Source: Myxococcus hansupus | GTDB lineage: Bacteria > Myxococcota > Myxococcia > Myxococcales > Myxococcaceae | Length of the DNA: 64,000 nucleotides | Direction: 5' to 3' | Assembly (NCBI RefSeq): GCF_000280925.3 | Contig: NZ_CP012109.1 | Span: 2,314,501-2,378,500, forward strand | The notes under the pieces: model-generated | Databases searched by the model: none | What the model was told of the DNA's origin: nothing | Seen by the model: the letters and a program-made list of their open reading frames with translations, nothing else | Made by a program: the position numbers and the translations under genes | In this document: piece by piece, positions 1 through 10,345 of the stretch | Position numbering within the stretch: position 1 is the first letter of the stretch | Layout: every line of letters begins with the position of its first letter

Positions 1-204
1 GCCGTCGCGCTCGGTGTCACAGCCCATGGTGCGCAGCACCTTGAGCATGGTGGCGACGTCCGCCAGGTCCGGCACGTTGCGGTAGGTGGAGGTGCCGTCC
101 GCCAGCAGCGCCGAGGCGAGAATGGGCAGCGCCGCGTTCTTCGCGCCCGAGACCTGCACCTCGCCGTGCAGCGCCTGGCCGCCCTTGATGACAATCTTGT
201 CCAT
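1..204 (-). CDS. murA: UDP-N-acetylglucosamine 1-carboxyvinyltransferase MurA, N-terminal part
   Basis: First committed step of peptidoglycan synthesis in the cytoplasm: transfer of enolpyruvate from PEP to UDP-GlcNAc. Only the first 68 codons lie in the window; the gene runs off the left edge. The start reads [20 protein letters not shown] and is followed by [16 protein letters not shown], the conserved N-terminal substrate-binding stretch of MurA with the invariant Lys-Asn pair. It starts 14 bp after the prmC stop on the same strand, so it is probably the third gene of a prfA-prmC-murA operon. The active-site Cys loop lies outside the window, so the paralogue type (MurA or MurZ) cannot be checked. 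Confidence 0.93.
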   Translation of the reverse strand, partial: MDKIVIKGGQALHGEVQVSGAKNAALPILASALLADGTSTYRNVPDLADVATMLKVLRTMGCDTERDG

Positions 205-218
205 GGTCCCCTGCGTCT

Positions 219-1100
219 TCAGCCCTGTGGCCCGCTGGCCACGGGCTGTGTCCCAAAAGCCATTCGCTCCCGCCGCTCCAGGTCCTTCTCCACTCTGACG
301 TCCGCGTAGCCCGCGGCCCGCAGGAGCTCCAGGAGGGCAGGGCCCTGGTCCTCGCCAATCTCCATTGCAAGGAGCCCGCCAGGCTCCAACCACTGGCGCG
401 CACCCGTCACCACCCGCCGCACGGCCACCAGTCCGTCCGGGCCGCCGTCGAGCGCCAGCTTCGGCTCGCGGCGCACCTCGGCGGACAGGCCCGGGATGTC
501 CCCGGAGGCGATGTACGGCGGGTTGGACACCACCACCTGGAAGCGCGCGTCCGCCGGCACCGGGGCGAAGAGGTCGCCTTGCAGCACCGTCACCCGGTCC
601 GCCACGCCCAGCGCCTGGGCGTTCTCCTGGGCCAGGGCGCAGGCGTCCGGCGACAGGTCCGTGGCGATGACGGTGGCCTGGGGCCGCTCGGCCGCGAGGC
701 TGATGGCGATGCAGCCCGAGCCGGTGCACACGTCCAGCGCGCGTCCGGGCGCGTCCTTGGGAAGCATGCGCAGCGCCGCCTCCACCAGGAGCTCCGTCTC
801 CGGCCGCGGAATCAGCACCCGGGCGTCCACCTTGAAGGGGCGGTTGTAGAACTCACGCACGCCCGTCAGGTACTGCGTGGGCTCGCCCGCCATGCGCCGC
901 TCGATGAGGGCACGGTAGGCGCCCAGCTCCTCCTTGGAGAGCGGGCGGTCCAGGTCCACGTACAGCCGGACGCGGCTGAGCTTGAGCACGAACGACAGGA
1001 GGATTTCCGCGGTGAGACGCGGCGCGTCCACCTGTCGCTTCTCGAAGTGCTGGGTCGTCCAGGTGAGGACCTTGCGGATGGTCCAGGGCTCGCTGCTCAT
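219..1100 (-). CDS. prmC: Peptide chain release factor N5-glutamine methyltransferase PrmC (HemK)
   Basis: Methylates the Gln of the GGQ motif in release factors, using S-adenosylmethionine. The 293-aa product has an N-terminal helical domain and a Rossmann methyltransferase domain with the SAM loop [16 protein letters not shown]. The catalytic NPPY motif is present in [15 protein letters not shown] chose the ATG at 1100 because it forms an ATGA overlap with the prfA stop and gives the family's usual length and N-terminus ([12 protein letters not shown]). The open frame runs further upstream, but that part is only antisense-like sequence within prfA. Its substrate, the prfA product, is encoded immediately upstream, a common pairing that supports both calls. 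Confidence 0.96.
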   Translation of the reverse strand: MSSEPWTIRKVLTWTTQHFEKRQVDAPRLTAEILLSFVLKLSRVRLYVDLDRPLSKEELGAYRALIERRMAGEPTQYLTGVREFYNRPFKVDARVLIPRPETELLVEAALRMLPKDAPGRALDVCTGSGCIAISLAAERPQATVIATDLSPDACALAQENAQALGVADRVTVLQGDLFAPVPADARFQVVVSNPPYIASGDIPGLSAEVRREPKLALDGGPDGLVAVRRVVTGARQWLEPGGLLAMEIGEDQGPALLELLRAAGYADVRVEKDLERRERMAFGTQPVASGPQG

Positions 1101-2185
1101 GCGGAGGGCTTCGAGCCGCCAGCCGTCTGCGCCTTGAGCGCCTCGGCCTGATAGTAGGTCCGGCAGGCGGTGAGGATGTCTTCCACGTCCCCCGCCATGA
1201 CGCCCGGCAGGTTGTGCACCGTGAGGCCGATGCGGTGGTCCGTCAGGCGGTCCTGCGGGAAGTTGTAGGTGCGAATCTTCTCGCTGCGGTCGCCCGTGCC
1301 CACCTGCGCGCGGCGGGCGGAGTCGCGCTCGTTGCGGATGCGCTCCTGCTCGATTTCGTAGAGCTTCGCCCGCAGCATGCGCATGGCCATGGTGCGGTTC
1401 TTCAACTGGCTCTTCTCCTGCTGGCACTTCACCACGATGCCCGTCGGGTGGTGGATGAGGCGCACCGCGGAGTCCGTGGTGTTGACGCTCTGGCCGCCCG
1501 AGCCCGTGGAGCGCATCACCTGCATCTCGATGTCCGCCGGGTTCACCTGCACGTCCACGTCCTCCGCCTCCGGCATCACCGACACGGTGATGGTGGACGT
1601 GTGGATGCGGCCCTGCGTCTCCGTGGCCGGCACGCGCTGCACGCGGTGGACGCCGGACTCGTACTTCATGTTGCTGAACACCGCGTCGCCGGACAGCGTC
1701 ACGGTGGCGTCCTTCACGCCGCCCGCGTTGCCCGGGCTCATGTCCAGGATGTCCGCCTTCCAACCCCGGCGGTCCGCGTAGCGGAGGTACATCTGCATGA
1801 CCTCCTCGGCGAAGAGGGCGGCCTCGTCCCCACCCGCGCCCGCGCGGATTTCCAGGATGACGTTCTTTTCGTCATTCGGGTCCTTGGGCAGGAGGAGAAT
1901 CTTGAGGCTGGCCTCCATCTCCTCGCGCTGCTCCTTGAGGCCGGGGAGGGACTCGCGGGCGAAGGCCTTCTCGTCGGCGTCGCCGCTGCCGAGCCAGGTC
2001 TCCACCTCTTCCATGTCGGAGATGACCTTGCGGTAGGCGCGGAAGGCCTCGACCAGCTTCTCCAGGCCCGCGCGCTCCTTGGAGACCTTCTGGAGCCTCG
2101 CCGAGTCGCTGAGTACCTCGGGGTTCGACAGGTCGGCGGTCAGGCGTTCGAACCGGCGCTCGACGTCTTCGAGTTTGTCAATCAT
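1097..2185 (-). CDS. prfA: Peptide chain release factor 1
   Basis: Recognises UAA and UAG stop codons on the ribosome and triggers peptide release. The product is 362 aa, normal for RF1. The GGQ motif sits at residues 230-232 in [16 protein letters not shown], and the anticodon-like tripeptide region reads [10 protein letters not shown], the PxT type of RF1 rather than the SPF of RF2. The start chosen is [15 protein letters not shown]; upstream in-frame codons give low-complexity sequence unlike the family. It overlaps prmC by 4 bp (ATGA), so the two are very likely translationally coupled. Confidence 0.96.
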   Translation of the reverse strand: MIDKLEDVERRFERLTADLSNPEVLSDSARLQKVSKERAGLEKLVEAFRAYRKVISDMEEVETWLGSGDADEKAFARESLPGLKEQREEMEASLKILLLPKDPNDEKNVILEIRAGAGGDEAALFAEEVMQMYLRYADRRGWKADILDMSPGNAGGVKDATVTLSGDAVFSNMKYESGVHRVQRVPATETQGRIHTSTITVSVMPEAEDVDVQVNPADIEMQVMRSTGSGGQSVNTTDSAVRLIHHPTGIVVKCQQEKSQLKNRTMAMRMLRAKLYEIEQERIRNERDSARRAQVGTGDRSEKIRTYNFPQDRLTDHRIGLTVHNLPGVMAGDVEDILTACRTYYQAEALKAQTAGGSKPSA

Positions 2186-2275
2186 CGTCGTTCCGGGGGG
2201 TATTGCCCCTTTGCCGGCCCTCTGGCAAGGGCGGGCGGAGTCAAGAAAATCCTTGGACGCTTGGGCGGGAGCATG

Positions 2276-2313
2276 AAAAAAGGCCGCCCTCACCGCGCTC
2301 TGCGGTCGTTTTT
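2276..2313 (+). other. A-rich/T-rich hairpin ahead of the small basic gene
   Basis: AAAAAAGGCCGC can pair with GCGGTCGTTTTT across a 14-nt loop, with one mismatch and one G-T pair. On the plus strand the stem is followed by a T-run, so it looks like an intrinsic terminator or attenuator. It lies between the divergent prfA start and the gene at 2341, only 27 bp before that gene's ATG, which is an odd place for a simple terminator. Confidence 0.4.
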
Positions 2314-2340
2314 CACATCACCTACACGGAGTCCTTCCAC

Positions 2341-2463
2341 ATGCCCGCCCAGAAGGGAAATCGTTCCAAGAAGAAGGTCGCCAACCGCGCCAAGGGCCGG
2401 AAGGCCCAGCTCAAGCGCCGCCGCAACCGCGCCAAGAAGGGCCAGTCCAACAACAAGGTCTAG
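2341..2463 (+). CDS. Small highly basic protein of unknown function (40 aa)
   Basis: The product is MPAQKGNRSKKKVANRAKGR followed by KAQLKRRRNRAKKGQSNNKV. About half the residues are Lys or Arg, with no acidic residue, no hydrophobic segment and no signal peptide. GGAG stands 7 bases before the ATG, at a good ribosome-binding distance. It is divergent from prfA. Such composition fits nucleic-acid or ribosome binding, as in very small ribosomal proteins, but I do not recognise a named family. The shortness makes it easy to miss in annotation. A chance frame of this composition with a good ribosome site is unlikely but not excluded. Confidence 0.7.
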   Translation: MPAQKGNRSKKKVANRAKGRKAQLKRRRNRAKKGQSNNKV

Positions 2464-2471
2464 CGCGTGCG

Positions 2472-3691
2472 CTACTCCCTCCCTCGGACTTCGGGGGAGG
2501 GAGGCGGACGGGCCCACGGCTCCAACTCGGGCAGCATCCGCTCCACGCCTTCAGAGGACTCCGCCAGGAGCCGCAGCACCGCCTCCGCCGCCTCGCCCGT
2601 GACGGGCACCGGCTGGAAGGGCAGCTCCGGGAAGCGGTCGGTCCTCAAGGGCAGCACCTCGCTGGACACGTAGGCGCCGTCGGGTCCGAAGTGGCCCTTC
2701 CACAGCGCGCCGCGCTTGTCGCGAGGGTTCCAGTTCCCCCGAAGACGAAGTTCCCCAGCGAGTAGACGACGGGCTTGCCCTGGTACAACTCCATGGCCTG
2801 GAGGACGTGCGGGTGGGCGCCCAGCACACCTGAGGCGCCCGCGTCGATGGCCGCGTGGGCCAATTGGACCTGGTAGGGCTCCGGCGTGTAGGTGCCCTCG
2901 CGGCCCCAGTGGAAGTAGGGCAGGACGATGTCCGCCTGGGCCCGGGCCGCGGCGATGTCCTCGCGCAGCATCTGCTCCATGAGGGCCACGTCGGAGAAGT
3001 GGCCGGCGACGCCGGGCGTCGTCTCCGTGGCGTACACGCCGGGCGGCTCGATGTTGCGCGTGCCGAGGAAGAAGTAGCCCAGCAGCGCCACCCGCTGGCC
3101 CTCCACGGTGAGGATGGCGGGGCGGCGGGCCTCCGCCATGTTCCGGCCTGCGCCGAAGTAGGGGATGTTCGACGCGTCCAGCGTGTCCAGGGTGTCCAGC
3201 AGGCCCTGGGCGCCAAAGTCCATCAGGTGGTTGTTGGCCAGGCTCACCACGTCCACGCCGCCCGCGGTGAGGATGCCCACCAGCTCCGGCTTCGCGCGGA
3301 AGTTGAAGTTCTTGGGCAGCTTCTCGCCGCGCTCGGTGAAGGGGCACTCCAGGTTGACGACGAAGAGGTCGGCCGCGTCCGTCAGGGGCTTCACCTCCTG
3401 GAAGCCGTAGGCCATCAGGGCCTCCTGGGGGCGCCCCTTGGCCAGCTCCGCGTCGTAGTGCGTCTGGTAGTTGTGCCCCAGCGTCACGTCGCCGCCCACG
3501 ATGATGGAGATGGGGCGGGCGGGCGGGCCGGCGTCTGGCGCCTCGGCGGGGGCAGGCGTGGCCTCCGGGCCCGCATCCCCTGGGGCGGGGGACTGTCGAG
3601 CGGGCTCCTCCGCTGGGGGCGGCACGGGGGAAGGGACGGCGCGGGGGTGACAGGCGGACAACAGGAGCAGCAGTAGGGCGGCGTGGCGCAT
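2472..3691 (-). CDS. CapA-family (poly-gamma-glutamate synthesis-like) lipoprotein, frameshifted as sequenced
   Basis: The N-terminus MRHAALLLLLLSACHP is a lipoprotein signal with lipobox LSAC. A Pro/Ala-rich linker leads to a CapA-type metallophosphatase-like domain: IIVGGDVTLGHNYQ, then VVNLECPFT, SLANNHLMDFG and VLGAHPHVLQ. After SLGNFVFGG the reading frame breaks. Frame 1 continues as unrelated sequence to a stop near 2645. The expected continuation NWNPRDKRGALWKGHFGPDG lies in the next frame and stops at 2472. One extra G (in the C-run at 2736-2740 on the plus strand) would restore a 406-aa protein. CapA relatives act at the cell surface in polymer export or are simply phosphatase-like; the exact role here is unknown. 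It is divergent from the TPR gene at 3754. Confidence 0.85.
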
Positions 3692-3753
3692 GGGCGGGGG
3701 GAAACTCTACCTTGCACCCCTTGGAGCGCGGCGCGTAGATTGCCCGCGCGCTC

Positions 3754-4569
3754 ATGGCCCGCGAAAAGGACAACATCGCTCTCTCCGACGAGCACAACAC
3801 TCGTGGAATCGAGCTGGCGGACCGGGGTTGGCTCGACGAGGCCATCAAGGAGTTCAAGAAGGCCATCGACCTCGACCCGAGCTCCGCGCACGCTCACGAC
3901 AACCTTGCGACCGTCTACGCGGAGAAGAAACTCTTCCGGGACGCACTCTCCGAGTACCTCACGGCTTTGAAGCTGGAGCCGGAGAGCGCCACGGCGCACT
4001 ACAACCTGGCCTGCTTCCTCTCCACCCACGCGGGGGAGATGGCCGTGGAGGAGTACAAGGAAGCCATCGAGTTGGATCCGGAGTACCCGGACGCCCACCT
4101 CAACCTGGGCCTCACCTACGCGGACCAGGGCCGGGTGGAGGAGGCGATGCGGGAGCTCCAGACGGCCATCGAGCTGGACTCCCAGGACGCCTTCCCCCGT
4201 CACGAGCTGGCCGCGTTGATGATGGACGAGGGCGACTACCGCTCTGCCATCACCCAGTTGAAGGAAGTGGTGCGGCTGGAGCCGGACAACTTCGAGGCGC
4301 AGCTCGACCTGGGCATCTGCTACGCCCAGAAGGGCTTCTACGCGGAGGCGGAGCGCGCCTATGAGCGGGCGCGGGCGCTGAATCCGGAAGACCTGCTGCT
4401 CAACTACAACCTGTCCGCGCTGTTCGCGCTGTGGGGGCGTCCCAAGGACGCCGTGCAGTACCTGCAGAAGTCGCTCACGGCGGACCGTCCGAAGGTCATG
4501 GGTTGGCTGGCCACGGACCCCATGTTCGACGCCCTCAAGGGTGACCCGGACTTCGAAGCCTTGTTCTAA
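3754..4569 (+). CDS. Tetratricopeptide repeat protein
   Basis: A 271-aa protein made almost entirely of TPR units, for example RGIELADRGWLDEAIKEFKK followed by AIDLDPSSAHAHDNLATVYA, repeated about six times to residue 240. There is no signal peptide or membrane segment, so it is probably a cytoplasmic scaffold. It ends 3 bp before the CNNM-type membrane gene and is probably co-transcribed with it. No clear Shine-Dalgarno precedes the ATG, so a leaderless or weakly translated start is possible. The partner is unknown. Confidence 0.85.
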   Translation: MAREKDNIALSDEHNTRGIELADRGWLDEAIKEFKKAIDLDPSSAHAHDNLATVYAEKKLFRDALSEYLTALKLEPESATAHYNLACFLSTHAGEMAVEEYKEAIELDPEYPDAHLNLGLTYADQGRVEEAMRELQTAIELDSQDAFPRHELAALMMDEGDYRSAITQLKEVVRLEPDNFEAQLDLGICYAQKGFYAEAERAYERARALNPEDLLLNYNLSALFALWGRPKDAVQYLQKSLTADRPKVMGWLATDPMFDALKGDPDFEALF

Positions 4570-4572
4570 GCC

Positions 4573-5964
4573 ATGGGCAACGAGTGGTTGTTCCTCGGGC
4601 TGGCGATTCTCCTCGTATTCGCCAACGGGTTCTTCGTGGCGACCGAGTTCGCCATCGTGAAGATTCGCGCCACGCGCCTTCAGGCGCTGGTGGACGAAGG
4701 CGCTCCGGGCGCCCCCGCGGCGATGAAGATGGTGGAGAAGCTGGACGCGTATCTCTCCGCCACGCAGTTCGGCATCACCCTGGCGTCGCTGGGCCTGGGC
4801 TGGCTGGGTGAGCCCGCCTTCGCGCGCCTGCTGGAGCCGGTGCTGGTGCAGTTGGTGCCGGAGGGCGCCGCCACCACGGTGGCCCACACCGCGGCGGTGG
4901 TGATCGGCTTCAGCATCATCACCTTCCTGCACATCGTGCTGGGGGAGCTGGCGCCCAAGAGCCTGGCCATCCAGCGCCCCGAGGACACGACGCTCGCGGT
5001 GGCGCTGCCGATGCGGTTCTTCTACTACCTGTTCTACCCGGCCATCGTCCTGCTCAACGGGCTGGCGGCGTGGGTGCTGAGGGTCTTCGGGCTCCAGTCG
5101 GTGGGAGAGGCGCACGAGGCGCACAGCGAGGACGAGTTGCTCGTCATCCTCCACAGCTCCGCGCAGGCGGGGGCCATCACCACGGCGCGCGCGGAGCTGC
5201 TGGAGCGCGCGCTGGAGATGGCGCAGAAGACGGCGCGGCAGGTGATGGTGCCGCGCAACCAGGTGCGCTTCCTGGACGTGGAGGAGCCGCTGGAGAAGTG
5301 CATCGCGGACGCGCGCGCGGCGGGCCACACGTGGCTGCCGGTGTGCCGGGGCAACCTCGACGAGGTCGAGGGCCTGGTGAACGCGAAGGACCTCTTCTTC
5401 CTGCTGTCGCGGGGCGAGCTGCGCAGCCTGGCGCAGGTGCAGCGGCCGGTGTTGTTCATTCCGGAGGGCGCGACGCTGGAGCAGTTGCTCGCGGAGTTCC
5501 GTCGCCGTCGCCGGCAGACGGCGCTGGTGGTGGACGAGCACGGCGGAACGTCCGGGCTGGTGACCATCGCGGACGTGGTGGCGGAGGTCGTGGGCGACGT
5601 GGCGGAGCTGGGCCGGCGCATGGACGAGGTCCGCGCGCTGCCAGGGGGCCGCTTCGAGCTTCCAGGCACGGCGCAGTTGGATGACCTGGAAGAGCGCCTG
5701 GACGTCAACTTCGACCTGGACGAGGACGAAGAGGGCGAGGTGACGACCATCGCCGGCTACCTCATGACGCGGCTGGGGCGCGTTCCCGTGAAGGGGGACA
5801 CGCTGCGGCTCGACATGTGGCGCATCGTCGTGGACGAAGTCGAAGGGCCGCGCGTCGTGCGCGTCACGGTGGAGCCGCAGTCGAGGACGGCGCCGCGCAC
5901 CGTGGCGGATGGCTCGGGTTCGCCGGGGGACGGGTCCTCGGGCGCGTCTGGCGAGTCCCTGTAG
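4573..5964 (+). CDS. CNNM/CorC-type membrane protein with CBS pair (hemolysin family)
   Basis: The 463-aa product has an N-terminal CNNM (DUF21) membrane domain with hydrophobic segments at about residues 4-24, 55-80, 97-118 and 135-160, including the conserved ATEFAIVKIR and FLHIVLGELAPKSLAIQ. A CBS pair follows at about 210-340 (RQVMVPRNQVRFLDVEEPLE; QTALVVDEHGGTSGLVTIAD), then a C-terminal CorC/HlyC transporter-associated domain (VTTIAGYLMTRLGRVPVKGD). Members are linked to magnesium or other divalent-ion export. Older annotations call them hemolysins without good evidence. It is the second gene after the TPR gene. Confidence 0.92.
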   Translation: MGNEWLFLGLAILLVFANGFFVATEFAIVKIRATRLQALVDEGAPGAPAAMKMVEKLDAYLSATQFGITLASLGLGWLGEPAFARLLEPVLVQLVPEGAATTVAHTAAVVIGFSIITFLHIVLGELAPKSLAIQRPEDTTLAVALPMRFFYYLFYPAIVLLNGLAAWVLRVFGLQSVGEAHEAHSEDELLVILHSSAQAGAITTARAELLERALEMAQKTARQVMVPRNQVRFLDVEEPLEKCIADARAAGHTWLPVCRGNLDEVEGLVNAKDLFFLLSRGELRSLAQVQRPVLFIPEGATLEQLLAEFRRRRRQTALVVDEHGGTSGLVTIADVVAEVVGDVAELGRRMDEVRALPGGRFELPGTAQLDDLEERLDVNFDLDEDEEGEVTTIAGYLMTRLGRVPVKGDTLRLDMWRIVVDEVEGPRVVRVTVEPQSRTAPRTVADGSGSPGDGSSGASGESL

Positions 5965-6003
5965 CGTCGTTGCCGCGGTGGGTCGTGCTTCGGCGCCGCT
6001 CCG

Positions 6004-6195
6004 TGTCGGAGGCGGCCGTAGCGCACGTGCCGTGAGGTCCGCGTGCGCGGCCTCGGCACACTGTGTGTCGGAGGGGCCCGTAGTGCACGTGCCGTGAGGT
6101 CTGCGTACGTGGCCTGGGGCACTGCATGTCGGAGGCGGCGGTAGCGCACGTGCCGTGAGGCTCGCGTGCGTGGCCTGGGCACACTGCGTGCGATG
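6004..6195 (+). repeat. Three imperfect tandem repeats of about 62 bp
   Basis: Units begin at 6004, 6066 and 6127, each with TGTCGGAGG. Each then holds TAGYGCACGTGCCGTGAGG (with a CACGTG palindrome), a GCGTNCG tract and GGCCT near the end. A degenerate fourth start (TGTCGGCACC) is at 6196. The array lies in the gene-free gap between the CNNM gene and smc. No protein frame through it looks real. Function unknown; protein-binding sites or slippage-expanded DNA are both possible. Confidence 0.85.
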
Positions 6196-6672
6196 TGTCG
6201 GCACCCTCGGTTCCATGCGCGCGCCAGTGCTTGCGCGCAGCGGCCGCGCGCATCGAATCAAGCGCTTCGGAACCACCCCATGTGACGTCGCCAGGCGCCG
6301 CGCGGCCTGCCTGGCAGGTGGGACGCGGAGCGCGACGTCGGAGGCATGTCAGACCGGAATGCTAGGTCCCGTGCGGTGATGCCTCTACGTAGCGCAACAG
6401 GACTCCACAGGGCTGCAACGCGGTCATCCGCGTGGAGGACGTCCCAAGCACGTGAAACACTGTGGAATCACCACCCCGCAGGGTCCGCGCTACAGGTCGC
6501 GTCCGCTCTGTCGCGGACCAGGCAACCAAACGTATGGCGATGCGTGGCATGGCCACGCTTGATCGCTCGGAAGGTGGCTGGTACTCCTTTTCGTCAGACG
6601 CTCCGGAGCCGATTTTTCGGCCTCGCGCGCGTTTCTCTTCTCGTACAGAGCCCGCTCTAGGAGCCCGCTGGC
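6196..6672. other. Intergenic region upstream of smc, no gene seen
   Basis: No frame here shows family resemblance. The sequence is less GC-biased than the neighbours near 6340-6480, and probably carries the smc promoter. I could not pick a confident -35/-10 pair. AGGAG at 6661-6665 is the likely ribosome-binding site of smc. Confidence 0.5.
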
Positions 6673-9600
6673 ATGCGAATCAAGCGGTTGGACATCACCG
6701 GCTTCAAGTCCTTCATGGAACGGAGCGTCTTCACGTTCGACGAAGGCGTGACGGGCATCGTCGGGCCCAACGGCTGCGGCAAGTCCAACGTCGTCGACGC
6801 CATCCGCTGGGTGATGGGCGAGCAGAGCGCGAAGAACCTCCGTGGCCGCGGCATGGAGGACGTCATCTTCAACGGCTCGGAGAACAAGCCGCCGCTGTCC
6901 ATGGCGGAGGTGTCGCTCACCTTCATCGTGGACGAAACGGACCAGCTCTCGCCCCAGTACCAGGGCTTCTCCGAAGTCACCGTGACGCGGCGCCTGTTCC
7001 GCAACGGTGACTCCGAGTACCTCATCAACAAGACGCAGTGCCGCCTGCTGGACATCACCGAGTTGTTCCTCGGCACGGGCGTGGGCACCAAGGCGTACTC
7101 CATCATCGAGCAGGGCCGCGTCGGCCTCATCGTGTCCAGCAAGCCGGAGGACCGGCGCCACCTGCTGGAGGAGGCCGCGGGCGTCACCAAGTACAAGGCG
7201 CGCCGCAAGGCCGCCGAGCGGAAGATGGAGGCGACGGACGCGAACCTCCTGCGCGTCACCGACATCACCAACGAGCTGGAGAAGCGGCTCGAGGCGCTGT
7301 CCCGCCAGTCGAAGAAGGCGGAGAAGTACAAGAAGCTCAAGTCGCGCATGCGGGACATCGACCTGCACGCGGCCACCCACCGTCAGTTGGAGCTGATGGC
7401 GGAGAAGAAGATGCTCCAGTCTCGGCTGGAGAACCTGGGCTCCGAGGAGCGTGAGAGCCTGGACCGCGTGAAGGAGCTGGAGGAGACCATCACCCGCCGC
7501 CGCGCCGAGTTGGAGACGGAGACCGCCGCCCTCCAGGCGCTGGCTGCCGAGGTCCACACGCTGGAGAGCTCGCTGCAGCGTGACACCCAGGAGATGTCCT
7601 TCGGACAGCGCAACCTGGAGGAGACCCGCGCCCGCGTGGCCGCCGCCCAGGCGGAGCTGGACGGCCTGGTGGCGCGCAAGACGGAGATGTCCGACGCCAT
7701 GGCCGCCCGTGAGGCGGAGCTGTCGGGCATCGCCGGCTCGTGGAAGGAGGACGAGGTCGCGATGCAGGTGGCGCAGGAGGAGCTGCGCCGCGTGTCCCAG
7801 CTCCAGACGGAGGTGGCGCTGCGCCTGGAGCAGGAGCGCGCCGGCCTCGTCGCCGTGGCCACGCGCCTGGCCAACCACGAGAGCAACCTGGTCAACCTCG
7901 CGCGCCAGCGCGGGGACCTGGATGGCCGCCGCGCCAAGCTCCAGGGTGAGCTGGAGACGCTGCGCGCCCAGGAACTGGAGCTGGAGAACGTCCGCGGCGA
8001 CGTGGCGAAGCGGGTGGAGGACACCCGGCACCTCGCCGCGGAGCTGGCCGAGCGCAAGGGCCAGGAGGAGGACGCGCTCACCCGGACGCGCACCGCCTTC
8101 ACGGAGAACGAAATCGAGGTCATCGCGCTGCGCGAGGAGCTGAGCGACAAGCGCAGCCGCCTGTCCACGCTCGAGGACATCCAGAAGAACTACGACGGCT
8201 TCGACCGCGGCGTGCGCGCGGTGATGACGCGCGCCGGCGTGACGCCCCGCGAGCAGGGCATCTTCGGCCTGGTGGCGGACGTCATCACCGTGACGCCGCG
8301 CTACGAGCGCGCCGTGGAGGCCGCCCTGGGCGAGCGGCTCCAGCACGTCATCGTGGAGAGCCGCGACAAGGGCGTGGAGTTGGTGGAGTACCTCAAGGGC
8401 CACGCCGAGGGCCGGGGCAGCTTCCTCCCGGTGCCCGCGCTGGACGCGCTGCCGCCCCCGCTGGAGCCGGACTTCAGCCGCCCGGGCGTGCTGGCCCATG
8501 CCCTGCGTGAGGTGACGTGCGAGGAGGCCCTGACGCCGCTCGTCCAGTTGCTGCTGGCCGACGTCATCGTGGTCCAGGACGTGGCCACCGCGCGCGCCTG
8601 GGCCGAGTCCGGCGGGCCGGCGTGCACGCTGGTGACGCAGGAGGGCGAGGTCTTCCGCCCGACGGCACCATCGTCGGCGGTGAGCGCGAGGGCGCGGCCG
8701 TGGGCGCGCTCCAGAAGAAGCGCGAAATCGCCGAGCTGGCCACCGAGGTGGCCCGGGTGGAGGAGCGCTACAACGAGATTCTCACCCGCCACTACACGCT
8801 CCAGAAGCAGATGGGGCACGCGGAGGGCGTCCTCAAGGGCCTGGCCAAGAACCAGCACGCCGAGGAGCTGAACCTCGCCAGCCAGGAGAAGGACCTGCAC
8901 AAGGCGGGCGAGGACCTGGCCCGCGTGCGCGAGCGGGTGCGGGCGCTGGAGGTGGAGGAGGGGCAGTTGACCCAGAGCGCCACCGCGCTGGAGCACGAAG
9001 AGGAGATGAGCCGCGGCGAGGTGGCGCACGGCCAGGCGGACCGCGAGGGCCGCGAGGAGCGCGTCAAGCAGCTCGTGGGCGAGCAGGAGTCGCTGCGCCT
9101 GCGCACCGAGACGGCCAATGGCGAGCTGACGGGCCTGCGCATCAAGGTGGCCGCCGGCAGCGAGCGGGGTGAGTCCGCGCGCAAGGAGCTGGAGAGCCTG
9201 GTCACCCAGCGGCAGGACATGGAGACGCGCATCGCCCGGCTCCAGGCCACCGTGGTGGAGGGCGCCACCCGCACCGAGGAGCTGGAGCGCCGCATCTCCT
9301 CCACCGAGGGCGGCCTGTCCCAGCGCGCCGAGGAGCACAAGCTCGCCGCCGAGGGGCTGGAGTCCCGCCGCGCGGCGCACACCACCGCCTCCGCCGAGGT
9401 GCGCGAGCAGGACACGCTGTTCCGTGACTTGCGCGGCCGCGTGGACGAGCTGATGCAGGGCCTGTCGCAAATCTCGCTGCGCGAGCGCGAAATCGCCCTG
9501 GAGCTGGAGCACCTGGCGGCGGGCATCCGCGAGCGGCACCAGGTGGAGCTGGCGAACGAGCTGCACAAGTACCACCTGCTGCCCGCGCTGGCGCCGGAGA

Positions 9601-10274
9601 CGGAGGCGGAGCTGAAGGACCTGCGCGCGCAGGTGGAGAAGATGGGGGAGATCAACCTCACCGCCATCGACGAGCACGCGGAGCTGTCCAAGCGCTACGA
9701 CTTCCTCATCGCGCAGAAGCAGGACCTCCAGTCCTCCATCGAGCAGCTCAAGGACGCCATCCAGCGCATCGACGCCACCAGCCGCGAGCGCTTCAAGCAG
9801 ACCTTCGACGTGGTGAACGAGAAGTTCCAGGCCATCTTCCCCCGCCTGTTTGGCGGCGGCCGGGCCAGCCTCATCCTCACCAACGACGGCCCTGGCGGAG
9901 AGCCGGGCGTGGAAATCGTCGCCCAGCCGCCCGGCAAGAAGCTGCAGAGCGTCAACCTGCTGTCCGGTGGCGAGAAGGCCCTCACCGCCGTGGGCCTCAT
10001 CTTCGGCATCTTCCTCATCAAGCCGACGCCCTTCTGCCTCCTCGACGAGGTCGACGCCCCGTTGGATGAAGGCAACGTGGGCCGCTACAACGACATGGTG
10101 AAGGAGATGAGCAAGCAGTCGCAGTTCATCCTCATCACCCACAACAAGCGCACCATGGAGGTCTCCAACACCCTCTACGGCGTCACCATGGAGGAGCCGG
10201 GCATCTCCAAGCTCGTCAGCGTGCGCATGCGCGAGGCGGGCGCGGCCAACGACGACAAGGTGACGGCGGCCTAG
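6673..10274 (+). CDS. smc: Chromosome segregation protein SMC, frameshifted as sequenced
   Basis: ATPase that, with ScpA and ScpB, compacts and separates chromosomes. The N-terminal head carries the P-loop GPNGCGKSN at residues 31-39. Long coiled coils flank a hinge near residues 510-640 (QGIFGLVADVITVTPRYERA). The C-terminal head has the signature LSGGEKALTAVGLIFG and Walker B FCLLDEVDAPLDEGN. The frame breaks at codon 663: GEVFRP is followed by out-of-frame sequence to a stop near 8871, while the expected DGTIVGGEREGAAVGALQKK continues in the next frame. Adding one C or G at 8658-8661 gives a normal 1200-aa SMC. Because smc is usually important for growth, a sequence error is more likely than a natural null. 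It may be preceded by AGGAG. Confidence 0.94.
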
Positions 10275-10345
10275 CCACGTCGGGCGGGCCGGGCACCGGG
10301 TTCTCCGGTGTCCGCCTCACCGGCGGTGTCCGCTGGCATCCCCCT

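Noticed and set aside
3484-6276. Minus-strand open frame of about 930 codons across the CapA, TPR and CNNM region
   Set aside because: It runs opposite three recognised genes and has no domain resemblance.
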